Of a DNA stretch of 64,000 bases, positions 37,249-46,994 are shown piece by piece. The notes under the pieces are model-generated. The model worked only from the letters and a program-made list of their open reading frames with translations. It was not told the origin of the DNA and did not search any database. Position numbers and translations under genes: made by a program. The first letter of the stretch is position 1. Each line of letters opens with the position of its first letter. The stretch lies in NCBI RefSeq assembly GCF_000611675.1, contig NZ_JATV01000002.1, forward strand, positions 248,001 through 312,000, written 5' to 3'. Source of the DNA: Flavobacterium succinicans LMG 10402 (GTDB lineage: Bacteria > Bacteroidota > Bacteroidia > Flavobacteriales > Flavobacteriaceae).

Positions 37249-39456
37249 CTATAAAATCAACAATCCAAAGGCACGCAACGTTTGCATCGGCTTTGAGTAC
37301 CAAAACAACTCAAAATCGGGTAAATGTTGTTCAAAATCAGTTTTAATCTCTTGAAAAGAATACACTTTGGATTGTGAAACCGCAATTTTATCTAAAATAG
37401 CCACCAACCATTCGCCTTCGGCTTTATTGGTTTGAATAGCAAAACTTTCTTTTTTATCGTGAAAGGTTAATTTAGCGAGTTCCCACGAATTGCCTTTTTT
37501 GGATTTAGTAAAATTTTCAACCGAAGGTTTTCCTCCCAACCAAACTACTTTGGCTGTAGGTTTTGTGGTGAAATTTTCTTCTTCTTGAAGTGCATTAAAA
37601 ATAAAATCAGGGTGAATTTTGGTTTTTGGAATCTTAAAGTCAAACCATTCTTGCAGCTCAAAGTCGAAACAAATACCGTGCATAAAATTGAACAACGATT
37701 TCTTCAGTCCGAAACTAAATTTTTCGTGGTCAATACCTGTCTTGTCTGTATAATTAATGTCATTGATGGCAAAAATCCCCTTCTCTGAACCTTGTAAAGG
37801 AAGTAGTTCTGGCGTAACACCAAATTGCTCTGGATTCAATCCCACTGGACTATGGGCCGTCATGGCAAACTGATGCCAAAATCCGGATTGCAACACTCCC
37901 GCTTCAAACAATTGACGCACCATTTCGAGACTGTCTATCGTTTCTTGAACCGTTTGGGTTGGGTACCCGTACATCAAATACGCATGCACCATAATACCTG
38001 ATTCCGTAAAATTGCGAGTCACTTTGGCCACTTGCTCAACCGTTACTCCTTTATCAATTAATTGCAACAATCGGTCAGAAGCTACTTCCAAACCACCCGA
38101 AACTGCTATACAACCTGAAGCTTTGAGTAATCGACATAAATCGGCCGAAAAACTTTTCTCAAAACGGATATTCGTCCACCAAGTAACCGATAATTTTCGG
38201 CGTAAAATTTCGAGTGCTAAAGCTCGCATTAAAGCTGGTGGTGCTGCTTCGTCAACAAAATGAAAGCCATTCTGACCTGTTTGTGTCATCATTTCTTCCA
38301 TTCGGTCGCACAACAAATTGGCAGCTATAGGTTCGTAGATTTTGATGTAATCCAAAGAAATGTCACAAAAAGTACATTTACCCCAATAACAACCATGCGC
38401 CATCGTCAACTTGTTCCAACGCCCATCGCTCCACATTCGATGCATCGGATTTACCACTTCTATTACCGAAATGTATTTATCCAACAGCAAATCCGTATAA
38501 TCCGGAGTACCAACTTGCGATTGTTTATAATCAGGTTTTGAAGCATTGTTTTTATAAACGACTTTTCCTTCTTCTAGAATAAAAGTTCGTTTGAATTCTT
38601 TGGTATTTGGATTTTGAATATTAGAAATTAGTAATTCAACCGGAAGCTCCCCGTCATCCAAAGTAATAAAATCGAAAAACTCAAACACTCGAGCATCAGA
38701 AAGCGAGCGCAATTCGGTATTAGGAAAACCACCTCCCATTGCAATTTTGATATTCGGATAGTGCTTTTTCACCCACTGTGCCGAACGAAAAGCACTATAC
38801 AAATTCCCAGGAAAAGGCACAGAAATCAGAAACAATTCAGGCTGAATTCTGGCTATTTTTTCTTCCAAAATAGATAGTAAAATACCATCAATATAGCTTG
38901 GTTCCTTTTGCAAAGCCTCGTATAATTCGTCGAATGAATTCGCGCTTCGACCCAAACGCTCGGCATAGCGACTAAAACCAAAATTTTCATCGACACATTC
39001 CACTATAAAATCCGAAATATCTTCAAGGTACAAAGTTGCCAAATGTTTGGCTTTATCCTGTGTTCCCATCGTACCAAAAGCCCAATCCAACTCCTCCAAT
39101 TGCGCAAAACGTGACGCTTCAGGTAAATAGTCTTCTTGACAAATTTGCAAAGCCAACGTTGGATTTTTGCCTTGCAAAAAAGCAATCACTGAATCTATGG
39201 TTTTGAGATATTCGTCTTGTAGAGCAATTATACGTTGACTGTTTATGTTTTTTGGTTTATGGTTTGTTGTTGCTTGAGCAAAAACTCCTTGCAATCCCTC
39301 TCTCGAAAACAATTTCAAAATCACCTCAATACCCAAATCCGCTTGCTCTGAGGGCACTTCAAAGGTATTCAAAAATCCTTTGATATACGCCGTCGCTGGA
39401 TATGGGGTATTCAGTTGCGTAAACGGTGGCGTGATGAGGAAGAGTTTTGGTTTCAA
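37249..39456 (-). CDS. B12-binding-domain radical SAM protein
   Basis: This 735-residue enzyme has an N-terminal Rossmann-like B12-binding region (KLFLITPPFTQLNTPYPAT, then IKIAMGGGFPNTELRSL) and a radical SAM core with CYWGKCTFC as the iron-sulfur CxxxCxxC motif. TWWTNIRFEKSFS and MVHAYLMYGYPTQT follow. The likely start is TTG at 39456 (KPKLFLITPP), and the upstream hydrophobic extension is unlikely. The reaction is unknown. A heptad-repeat insertion codes for TNHKPKNINSQ between two conserved parts. Confidence 0.85.
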   Translation of the reverse strand: MKPKLFLITPPFTQLNTPYPATAYIKGFLNTFEVPSEQADLGIEVILKLFSREGLQGVFAQATTNHKPKNINSQRIIALQDEYLKTIDSVIAFLQGKNPTLALQICQEDYLPEASRFAQLEELDWAFGTMGTQDKAKHLATLYLEDISDFIVECVDENFGFSRYAERLGRSANSFDELYEALQKEPSYIDGILLSILEEKIARIQPELFLISVPFPGNLYSAFRSAQWVKKHYPNIKIAMGGGFPNTELRSLSDARVFEFFDFITLDDGELPVELLISNIQNPNTKEFKRTFILEEGKVVYKNNASKPDYKQSQVGTPDYTDLLLDKYISVIEVVNPMHRMWSDGRWNKLTMAHGCYWGKCTFCDISLDYIKIYEPIAANLLCDRMEEMMTQTGQNGFHFVDEAAPPALMRALALEILRRKLSVTWWTNIRFEKSFSADLCRLLKASGCIAVSGGLEVASDRLLQLIDKGVTVEQVAKVTRNFTESGIMVHAYLMYGYPTQTVQETIDSLEMVRQLFEAGVLQSGFWHQFAMTAHSPVGLNPEQFGVTPELLPLQGSEKGIFAINDINYTDKTGIDHEKFSFGLKKSLFNFMHGICFDFELQEWFDFKIPKTKIHPDFIFNALQEEENFTTKPTAKVVWLGGKPSVENFTKSKKGNSWELAKLTFHDKKESFAIQTNKAEGEWLVAILDKIAVSQSKVYSFQEIKTDFEQHLPDFELFWYSKPMQTLRAFGLLIL
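39237..39271. repeat. heptad repeat tract inside a coding sequence
   Basis: The plus strand carries TTTATGT, TTTTTGG, TTTATGG and TTTGTTG units within the radical SAM gene. The core GGTTTATGGTTTGT is identical to part of the intergenic tract at 10914-10940. In the protein it gives a polar insert (TTNHKPKNINSQ) without breaking the frame. Confidence 0.55.
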
Positions 39457-39549
39457 GACGGTATTATTTTGATGCAAAAGTAAGAGCAAAAAAGCAGATA
39501 GCAATGCAATGAAAACCTAACTTTTCATAAAACTAAACTTTATCTGACA

Positions 39550-40833
39550 CTAAAACTGATGACTTTTTCTAGAAATCATAAAAAGAGAACCTAAACTCAA
39601 CAAAGCAGCCCCCGTCAAATAATACCCCACATACGAAATGTCATAATCCGTAGCCAACCAAATGGCAATCATAGGAGCAAAAGCGGCACCAAATATTCCG
39701 GCTAAATTAAAGGTCAAGGAAGCTCCTGAATAGCGGACTTGTGTTGGAAACAACTCAGATAAAAAAGTACCTAAAGGACCATAGGTAAATCCCATCAACG
39801 CCATGCCGATACAAACGAAAACCGTTACCATTACCGCACTTCCCGAACTAAGAAAAAATTGGAAGAAAAAACCAAAAACAGCTATGGCAATAGTAGCCCA
39901 AACCAGCATTTTGCGACGCCCAATGGCATCTGCTACCACTGCCGAAACAGGAATAAACAGCGCAAAAAAGAGCACAGAAAACAACTGAATCAACAAAGCA
40001 TCTCTTTTGGTAAAACCCAAATCAGAGGTCGCCCAACTTAAAGTAAATACCGTCATTAAATAAAAAACCAAAAAAGTAGTCACTGCCGCCAATGTTCCAA
40101 AAATCAATTGATTCTTATAAGAAGTGAGTAACGTAAGAAATGGGATTTTCACTTCTTTTGCTACTTTTTTAGCCTGCTCAAAAGAAGGTGTTTCAGAAAT
40201 TTTAGTTCGAATATAAAAACCAACCACTACCAAAAGTGAACTAGCGATAAAAGGAATTCGCCAACCATAATTCATAAAATCATCGTTGCTCATACTGTCT
40301 GTTAAAAGCAAAAAAGTAGCTCCCGAAAGCAACAAACCTATAGGAGCACCTAACTGTGGGAACATTCCGTACCAAGCTCTTTTATTCGGTGGCGCATTTT
40401 CGATGGCCAGTAAAACAGCTCCTCCCCACTCTCCTCCAAGACCAACGCCTTGCCCAAAACGACACAGCATCAACAATAAAGGTGCGGCTATACCTATACT
40501 AGCATAACTTGGCAGAAAACCAATGGCGACCGTAGAAACTCCCATTGTTAGTAATGCGGCTACCAAGGTAAATTTACGACCTATCTTATCCCCAAAATGT
40601 CCAAAAAAAGCCGAACCCAAGGGACGCGATAAAAAAGCAATAGAAAACGTAGCTAGTGACTGCAACGTAGCCATAGTAGCATCTGTACTCGGGAAAAAAA
40701 GTTGGGGAAACACCAATACAGCGGCATTAGCATAAATATAAAAATCAAAAAACTCAATGGTCGTTCCTATCAAACTGCCAAAAAGTACATATTTTAACGA
40801 GTTTTTCCGACAATGTTCTGGTTTCAAATTCAT
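39550..40833 (-). CDS. MFS transporter, metabolite:H+ symporter type
   Basis: This 427-residue inner-membrane transporter has twelve predicted helices. The first helices (LIGTTIEFFDFYIYANAAV), FGHFGDKIGRKFTLV after helix 2, and GQGVGLGGEWGGAVLLAIE match the metabolite:H+ symporter branch (ProP, KgtP and ShiA relatives), which takes up organic acids or osmolytes. The substrate cannot be told. It is a single gene, with 45 bases or more to the radical SAM gene start. Confidence 0.9.
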   Translation of the reverse strand: MNLKPEHCRKNSLKYVLFGSLIGTTIEFFDFYIYANAAVLVFPQLFFPSTDATMATLQSLATFSIAFLSRPLGSAFFGHFGDKIGRKFTLVAALLTMGVSTVAIGFLPSYASIGIAAPLLLMLCRFGQGVGLGGEWGGAVLLAIENAPPNKRAWYGMFPQLGAPIGLLLSGATFLLLTDSMSNDDFMNYGWRIPFIASSLLVVVGFYIRTKISETPSFEQAKKVAKEVKIPFLTLLTSYKNQLIFGTLAAVTTFLVFYLMTVFTLSWATSDLGFTKRDALLIQLFSVLFFALFIPVSAVVADAIGRRKMLVWATIAIAVFGFFFQFFLSSGSAVMVTVFVCIGMALMGFTYGPLGTFLSELFPTQVRYSGASLTFNLAGIFGAAFAPMIAIWLATDYDISYVGYYLTGAALLSLGSLFMISRKSHQF

Positions 40834-41157
40834 ATGATAAAAAAAATAACAAAATTTAACATTAAAAAAACTTCTAAAACCTAATCAAAAGTAATAATAA
40901 AACGCTCCATCAATAAAGTTCCAGCCTAAATAGTTGTTTATGCTAAACTATGTTATTAAAATCAATTACAAAAGCACTATTGCAGACACTATTAATAAAA
41001 CAATAATAAATTAGCAGTATTACTATTATTAGTATTAGAAAAATATATTATTTTAAATTACAAACACACAAAAATAGTTTAATTTGTGTTTTTTTGATAT
41101 TAATTGTATTATTACAAAATATTAACAAAAACCTAACACTAAATACTAAAAGTAAAA
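40834..41157. other. 324-base AT-rich intergenic region
   Basis: This gap separates the divergent transporter and ECF sigma genes. It is very AT-rich (runs of TATTA and TTATT) and presumably carries both promoters. I find no fully convincing -33/-7 pair, no hairpin and no protein frame. Confidence 0.45.
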
Positions 41158-41772
41158 TTGAAATCAACCACCGAACATATCAAAGAAATTGACGATGCAA
41201 TAGTATGGAAACAATTAATTAATGGCAATGAAAAAGCTTTTTCAACTCTGTTTGATAAATACTTTAACCAATTAGTTTTGTACGGAAATTCCTTTTCTTC
41301 AAATGAAGAAAAAGTAAAAGATTGTATACAAGACGTTTTCGTTGATGTTTGGTTGTACAGAAACTCTTTAAATGAAAATATTGCTCCAAAAACTTATCTT
41401 TTATCTTGTGTACGCAAAAGAATTGCTAGACAACACGGACGTGATAGAATTTTCACAAAAGCTACTTCTACAAAAACATTAGAATTTCTATTCGACTTTT
41501 CTGTTGAACACAAGCTAATTATAGATGAGGATAGTAAAAACAAAGTAATTCAATTAAACAAATTAATAAACCTACTTCCTTCAAAACAGAAAGAAGTTTT
41601 ATACCTTAGATATCATCAAGAACTAAGTATTGATCAAATAGCCGAAATTTTAAATATCAACTATCAATCAACAAGCAATTTACTACATAGATCGCTACTC
41701 AAACTTCGTAAAGATTGGAGTTCCATTATTTATACTTTACTCATTTTTTCAAAAATTTCTTCTCTTTTGTAA
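41158..41772 (+). CDS. ECF sigma factor of the SusC/D locus
   Basis: This 204-residue Bacteroidota-type ECF sigma factor starts at TTG. Region 2 has NEKAFSTLFDKYFNQLVLYG and CIQDVFVDVWLYR. Region 4 has LPSKQKEVLYLRYHQELSID, then QIAEILNINYQSTSNLLHRS. It precedes a FecR anti-sigma gene and a SusC gene with an STN domain, so it probably activates the uptake module when SusC signals substrate binding, as in FecA/FecR/FecI systems. The 252-base gap to fecR holds no gene. Confidence 0.9.
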   Translation: MKSTTEHIKEIDDAIVWKQLINGNEKAFSTLFDKYFNQLVLYGNSFSSNEEKVKDCIQDVFVDVWLYRNSLNENIAPKTYLLSCVRKRIARQHGRDRIFTKATSTKTLEFLFDFSVEHKLIIDEDSKNKVIQLNKLINLLPSKQKEVLYLRYHQELSIDQIAEILNINYQSTSNLLHRSLLKLRKDWSSIIYTLLIFSKISSLL

Positions 41773-42024
41773 GAAAAAGAGACTCTTCAATCCTTTTAGT
41801 AAAAAACATTTGATATTAAAAATTCAAATCAAGATCTTATTGTTTTAATTTAAAAAAACTAGAAAAGGTGAAATCTTTATCAACCAAATATCAGTGTTTT
41901 CCTCAAAAAAAACCTATCTGCAACAACTTCTCAAAATAATATTATTTTTTTTGTTTTTTTTCACAATTTGATGAGTATATTTTAAAGATATTACCCTTTA
42001 TGTATTAGTAACTATATTTCACTG

Positions 42025-43128
42025 ATGCAAAAAAGAGACTTTTATACTGAGATTGATGATTTTTTAATGGACGAATCATTCAAGTTATGGGTACATAACA
42101 ACCAAGACAATAAAAACTGGGAAGAATGGACTTTAGAAAACCCAAAACGAGCCAAATTAGTAGAAGAATCTAGGCTTTGGATTTTAGCATTAAAAACTAA
42201 TGAACAAAAACTGACCCGAGAAGAACTGCAATCTGCACTACTTTCTACTTGGGACAAAATTGAAATAAAAGAGAAGCAAAAAAAAGGCAAAAGAACCTTC
42301 AATATACAACATATTAAATGGACACAATTAGCAGCATCCCTATTACTTTTCGTTTTTATCGGATACAGCTTTTACAATTTACATCTTAAAAATACTGCTT
42401 CAAAAATCGATAATGTTTTAACAAAAAACATTCATGACGGCATTATTGTGCAAATTAACAACAGTAACAAACCTCAAATCATAACATTATCTGATAAAAG
42501 TTCAGTATTACTACAGCCCAACAGTAAACTAAGCTATCCAATACATTTTACTGGAAATGAAAGAAAAGTTTATTTATCGGGTGAAGGTTTTTTTGAAATT
42601 AGTAAAAATCCCAAGAAACCCTTTCTTGTTTTTGCTAATGAAATTGTTACAAAAGTTGTCGGGACAAGCTTCAGAATTAGTGCTTTTGAAAACCAACCCA
42701 ACATTGAAGTTTTAGTTAGGACTGGTAAAGTAAAAGTGAAGTCACAAAAAAATAGTACTATTAAAAATGAAGAAATCACTTTATTACCTAATGAAGCAGT
42801 TCGTTTTACTAAAAAGGATGCAACATTTAACAAAGTTACTAATATCATTAAAGACAAATCTTTATTTCAATCTAGTACAAATATTGAACAACTAAGTTTT
42901 GAATTTAATGACATTCCGGTTTCTCAAATCTTCAACACTATTGAACAAGCTTATCAAGTTAAGATAGTCTATCCAAAACAAAAACTTAAAGATTGCTTTC
43001 TTACCACATCCCTTAGCGACGAACCATTGCAGGAAAAACTTAAGATTATATGCAATGCATTAGGAAAAAATACCAGCTACGAAATGAATGAAAATCAAAT
43101 AATCATAACAACCGAGGGTTGTAATTAA
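42025..43128 (+). CDS. FecR-domain anti-sigma factor
   Basis: This 367-residue single-pass protein has a cytoplasmic N-terminus of about 100 residues, a membrane helix near 101-118 (QLAASLLLFVFIGYSFYN), a FecR domain (SSVLLQPNSKLSYP, VYLSGEGFFEISKNPKKPF, VVGTSFRISAF, VLVRTGKVKV) and a C-terminal DUF4974-like domain (FNDIPVSQIFNTIEQAYQV). It should hold the neighbouring sigma factor and receive a signal from the STN domain of SusC in the periplasm. It ends with the short C-terminus typical of the family. Confidence 0.92.
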   Translation: MQKRDFYTEIDDFLMDESFKLWVHNNQDNKNWEEWTLENPKRAKLVEESRLWILALKTNEQKLTREELQSALLSTWDKIEIKEKQKKGKRTFNIQHIKWTQLAASLLLFVFIGYSFYNLHLKNTASKIDNVLTKNIHDGIIVQINNSNKPQIITLSDKSSVLLQPNSKLSYPIHFTGNERKVYLSGEGFFEISKNPKKPFLVFANEIVTKVVGTSFRISAFENQPNIEVLVRTGKVKVKSQKNSTIKNEEITLLPNEAVRFTKKDATFNKVTNIIKDKSLFQSSTNIEQLSFEFNDIPVSQIFNTIEQAYQVKIVYPKQKLKDCFLTTSLSDEPLQEKLKIICNALGKNTSYEMNENQIIITTEGCN

Positions 43129-43280
43129 ACTAATGCCTATGTGAAATTTTTATAAAAAAAAGGTGCCAACATGCTGTAACATTTTGACACCTGTTAAAAA
43201 ACTAAATTACTTTCTGTAAAAAGTAATTAAAAGAGTTTAAAATACCCGTAATAAGTACTAATAAAAACCCAACCAAAATT

Positions 43281-46200
43281 ATGAAAAAACCTGTTGTTAA
43301 ACAACGATTACTTTATCGAATCATGAAAATAACATTATATCAAATCCTGTTAGCATTTGTGTTTTCAACAATTACCCTTGCAAATAGTGCTAAAGGACAA
43401 AAAAAATTAGACACTAAGATTTCTGTTAGCCTAAATAACATGAACTTAAACAGAGTAATTAAGAAACTAGAAAAATCCGCCAATGTAAAGTTTTCATATA
43501 ATTCTAGAATTAGTCAACTTAACTCTATAGTAAATTACCAAGCAACAAATGAGTCACTTTCTAGCGTACTAAAAAATATTCTAAGTCCTCTTGATATAGA
43601 ATACTTTGAGGTCAGCAATCAAATCATCTTACAAAACAAACCACAAAAAGTAAGTTCAACTGAATTTGAAATATTGAATTCGACTAATCAAGATAAGCGA
43701 ACCATTAAAGGAAAAGTTGTAGACGAAGACCAAAACCCTCTACCTGGAGCAACCATTCTAGTTAAAGGAACTAAAATTACAACGCTTACCGACTATGATG
43801 GTAAATTTGCGATTTCAGTACCTGAAAACAACACTACACTTGTCATTTCATATATTGGAATGGAAACAAAAGAAGTAAGCATAAACAACTTACCTCCAAC
43901 TATTATTCTAAAAGAAGTTGGTGAAAAACTTAAAGAAATAGTTGTAACTACAGGATACGAAAAAACATCTAAAAGAACATTTACTGGTGCAGTAAGTAAA
44001 ATCACTGAAAAAGAATTATTAGTTGAAGGAGTTGTTGATATCAGCAGAATGATTGAAGGAAAAGCAGCTGGTGTAACAGTTCAAAACGTAACTGGAACTT
44101 TTGGAACTGCTCCAAAAATTACAGTTAGGGGATCTTCATCTATTTTTGGTGACACAAAACCACTTTGGGTAATTGACGGTATTGTTCAGGAAGATATTGT
44201 GAATCTATCTTTTCAAGACCTAGCTTCTGGTAACTCAGAAACACTACTAAGCTCTTCAATAGCTGGATTGAATCCTAATGACGTTTTGAGTATTGAAATT
44301 TTGAAAGATGCTTCTGCAACTTCTATTTATGGTTCAAGATCCTTAAATGGTGTAGTTGTAGTTACCACTAAACAAGGAAAAAGAGAATCTCCATTAAACA
44401 TAAACTATTCGTTAGAACAAACTGTAAGAACAGTACCTAATTATAGTCAATATGACATTTTAAATTCTCAAGAAACTATGAGTATTCTTAAAGAGATTGA
44501 AGCAAAAGGGTTCCTAGACTTACCTTCGACTTCTCAAGGCCGATATGGAGGTGTTTATAATATTCTTTCTAGAGCAATTAATACCTACAACACAACTAAT
44601 GGTACTTTTGGAGTTAAAAATGATGCAGCAGGCAGAAATGCTTTCTTACAAAAGTATGAATTAGCAAATACAGATTGGTTCGCCGCTTTATTCAGACCTT
44701 CAATTACACAAAATCACTCTTTGAACTTATCTGGAGGAGGTGTAAACAATTCTTATTTTGCATCACTTGGATTTTACAATGATCCTGGATGGACATTAGC
44801 AGACAATGTAAAACAATTTACTTCAAACATTAAAAACACTTTTTTTATTAATGATAAATTAAGTCTTACATTATCAACACAAGCCTCTTTGAGGAACCAG
44901 TCTGCGCCAGGAAGTTATGACAGCCTCAGAGATGGCGTAAGCGGAAGCACAACAAGAGACTTTGATATCAACCCATTTAATTATGTATTGAATACCAACA
45001 GAACTTTAAGACCATATGACGAAAATGGTAATTATGAGTACTATAGAAACAACTGGGCGCCCATAAATATAATTGAAGAATTAGAAAACAATTATATGGA
45101 CATCAAGGTGAAAGACATTCGTTTTCAAGCAGATTTAGAATACAAAATAAGTCCAAAATTCACTTACAATTTCACAGGAAATATTAGAAGTGCTAATACA
45201 ACAAGAGAACATAATATTTTAGAAAAATCTAATATAGTTGGTGCTTATAATGCTCAAGAAACTACTATTGTAAGAGATCAAAACATCTTTTTGTACCAAG
45301 ATCCAGACAACTTAACAGCACCAAAAGTTTCAGTATTACCAAATGGAGGAATATTAAGAAAATTTTCTAATGATTTAACCTCATTTAATATTCGTAATAG
45401 CTTTAGCTACAAAAATGTGTTTAATGAGATTCATGAATTTGATGCTTTATTTGGTCAAGAACTTAGATCAGTTGATAGAAATAGTAACAATTTCACATCA
45501 TACGGAATACAATATAATAAAGGTTTAACCGCATTTACAGATCCTAGAATATTAGAAAAACTAATAAATGGTGGCGAATCATATTTTGGTTTTAATGAAG
45601 AAAGAGAGAGAACCGTTGGTTTCTTCGGAAAAGTAGGATACACTTACGATAGACGTTATACAGCATCTATCACAGGAAGATATGATGGTTCTAATAGACA
45701 AGGAAATAGCGGTTCTTCTAGATGGCTGCCAACCTATACTTTTAGTGGAAAATGGAATATTAAGGAGGAATCCTTCATGAAAAATATGGAAAAATTGAAC
45801 ACCTTAAGCTTAAGAGGTTCATATGGTTTAACTGCTACGGCTGGACCAGCAACAAATTCATTAGCTATCTATAGAAGTTTTGTAACTGACCGTCTTAATC
45901 TTGGAGATAGAGAAACTGGTTTGAATATTGATGAACTTCAAAACGGAGACTTAACTTGGGAAAAACAATTTGAAACCAATATTGGTTTAGACTTGGGTGT
46001 ATTTAATAATAGAATACAATTCACAACTGATGTTTACAGACGTAAAGCGTTTGATTTAGTTGATTTTGTTACTACTTCCGGTATTGGAGGTCAAAAATTA
46101 AAGCAAGGAAATAATGCCAATATGGAAACTAAAGGTATCGAGCTTGCCATTACAACAAGAAACTTAAACAATACTAGACTAAAATGGTCAACTTCTTTTA

Positions 46201-46982
46201 ATTTCTCCATATTTAATCAAGAAATTACAAAATTACAAAACACACCATCAGTATTAGGTTTAGTAGATGGAACTGGAGGAAACACAATAGGTCATCCAAG
46301 AAATGCCTTGTATTCTTATCAATTTACAGGATTAAACAGCCAAGGATTGCCTACTTTCATCATGCCTGAAGGTCAATTAGATAATGTATCTGGAGCAAAT
46401 TTTCAAGATTCAGATAATGTAACTAAGTATTTAAAATACGAAGGATCCATTGAACCTAACAAATCTGCAGGTATATCCAACACCTTTACTTATGACAATT
46501 GGTCTTTAAGTGTTCTTATTGTTGCAGCAGGAGGAAACAAAGTTCGTTTGAATCCTATATACTCTGACAGTTATGACGATTTAACTGTTTTTACTAAAGA
46601 ATTCACAAATAGATGGATTAATCCAGGTGATGAAGCATTAACAACAATTCCAGTTATTGCTGACAAACGATTAATTGCCAACTATGCGGCTGAATCAAAA
46701 GATTTAACAAGAGCATACAATGCCTATAACTTTTCTGACGAACGTGTTGCTGATGGTACTTTTGTAAGATTAAAAAATGTAGCAATTAGCTATGAATTCC
46801 CTAAAGATTTAAAGAAAAAATTAGGACTTAATATCTTTACCATGAAAGCATCAACTGCTAACCCTCTTTTAATCTATTCTGACAAAAAACTAAACGGACA
46901 AGATCCTGAATTTTACAGATCTGGTGGAGTATCTCAGCCGATAACTAGCCAGTATACATTCTCTCTTAACGTATCTTTTTAA
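43281..46982 (+). CDS. SusC/RagA TonB-linked outer-membrane protein with STN domain
   Basis: This 1233-residue TonB-dependent transporter has in order a signal peptide, an STN signalling domain (about 48-117), a CarboxypepD-like beta-sandwich (about 142-225, IKGKVVDEDQNPLPGAT), a plug (about 240-360, with KDASATSIYGSRSLNGVVVV) and a large barrel ending in FSLNVSF. The STN domain is the part that contacts FecR in cell-surface signalling. It imports an unknown nutrient with the following SusD. Signal-peptide cleavage probably falls after NSAKGQ. The start is 152 bases after fecR. Confidence 0.95.
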   Translation: MKKPVVKQRLLYRIMKITLYQILLAFVFSTITLANSAKGQKKLDTKISVSLNNMNLNRVIKKLEKSANVKFSYNSRISQLNSIVNYQATNESLSSVLKNILSPLDIEYFEVSNQIILQNKPQKVSSTEFEILNSTNQDKRTIKGKVVDEDQNPLPGATILVKGTKITTLTDYDGKFAISVPENNTTLVISYIGMETKEVSINNLPPTIILKEVGEKLKEIVVTTGYEKTSKRTFTGAVSKITEKELLVEGVVDISRMIEGKAAGVTVQNVTGTFGTAPKITVRGSSSIFGDTKPLWVIDGIVQEDIVNLSFQDLASGNSETLLSSSIAGLNPNDVLSIEILKDASATSIYGSRSLNGVVVVTTKQGKRESPLNINYSLEQTVRTVPNYSQYDILNSQETMSILKEIEAKGFLDLPSTSQGRYGGVYNILSRAINTYNTTNGTFGVKNDAAGRNAFLQKYELANTDWFAALFRPSITQNHSLNLSGGGVNNSYFASLGFYNDPGWTLADNVKQFTSNIKNTFFINDKLSLTLSTQASLRNQSAPGSYDSLRDGVSGSTTRDFDINPFNYVLNTNRTLRPYDENGNYEYYRNNWAPINIIEELENNYMDIKVKDIRFQADLEYKISPKFTYNFTGNIRSANTTREHNILEKSNIVGAYNAQETTIVRDQNIFLYQDPDNLTAPKVSVLPNGGILRKFSNDLTSFNIRNSFSYKNVFNEIHEFDALFGQELRSVDRNSNNFTSYGIQYNKGLTAFTDPRILEKLINGGESYFGFNEERERTVGFFGKVGYTYDRRYTASITGRYDGSNRQGNSGSSRWLPTYTFSGKWNIKEESFMKNMEKLNTLSLRGSYGLTATAGPATNSLAIYRSFVTDRLNLGDRETGLNIDELQNGDLTWEKQFETNIGLDLGVFNNRIQFTTDVYRRKAFDLVDFVTTSGIGGQKLKQGNNANMETKGIELAITTRNLNNTRLKWSTSFNFSIFNQEITKLQNTPSVLGLVDGTGGNTIGHPRNALYSYQFTGLNSQGLPTFIMPEGQLDNVSGANFQDSDNVTKYLKYEGSIEPNKSAGISNTFTYDNWSLSVLIVAAGGNKVRLNPIYSDSYDDLTVFTKEFTNRWINPGDEALTTIPVIADKRLIANYAAESKDLTRAYNAYNFSDERVADGTFVRLKNVAISYEFPKDLKKKLGLNIFTMKASTANPLLIYSDKKLNGQDPEFYRSGGVSQPITSQYTFSLNVSF

Positions 46983-46994
46983 TAAACCAAAAAA

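Noticed and set aside
43162..43192. Weak hairpin between fecR and susC as a terminator
   Set aside because: Arms GGTGCCAA and TTGACACC have a mismatch, the loop is long and no T-run follows; it may only affect read-through.
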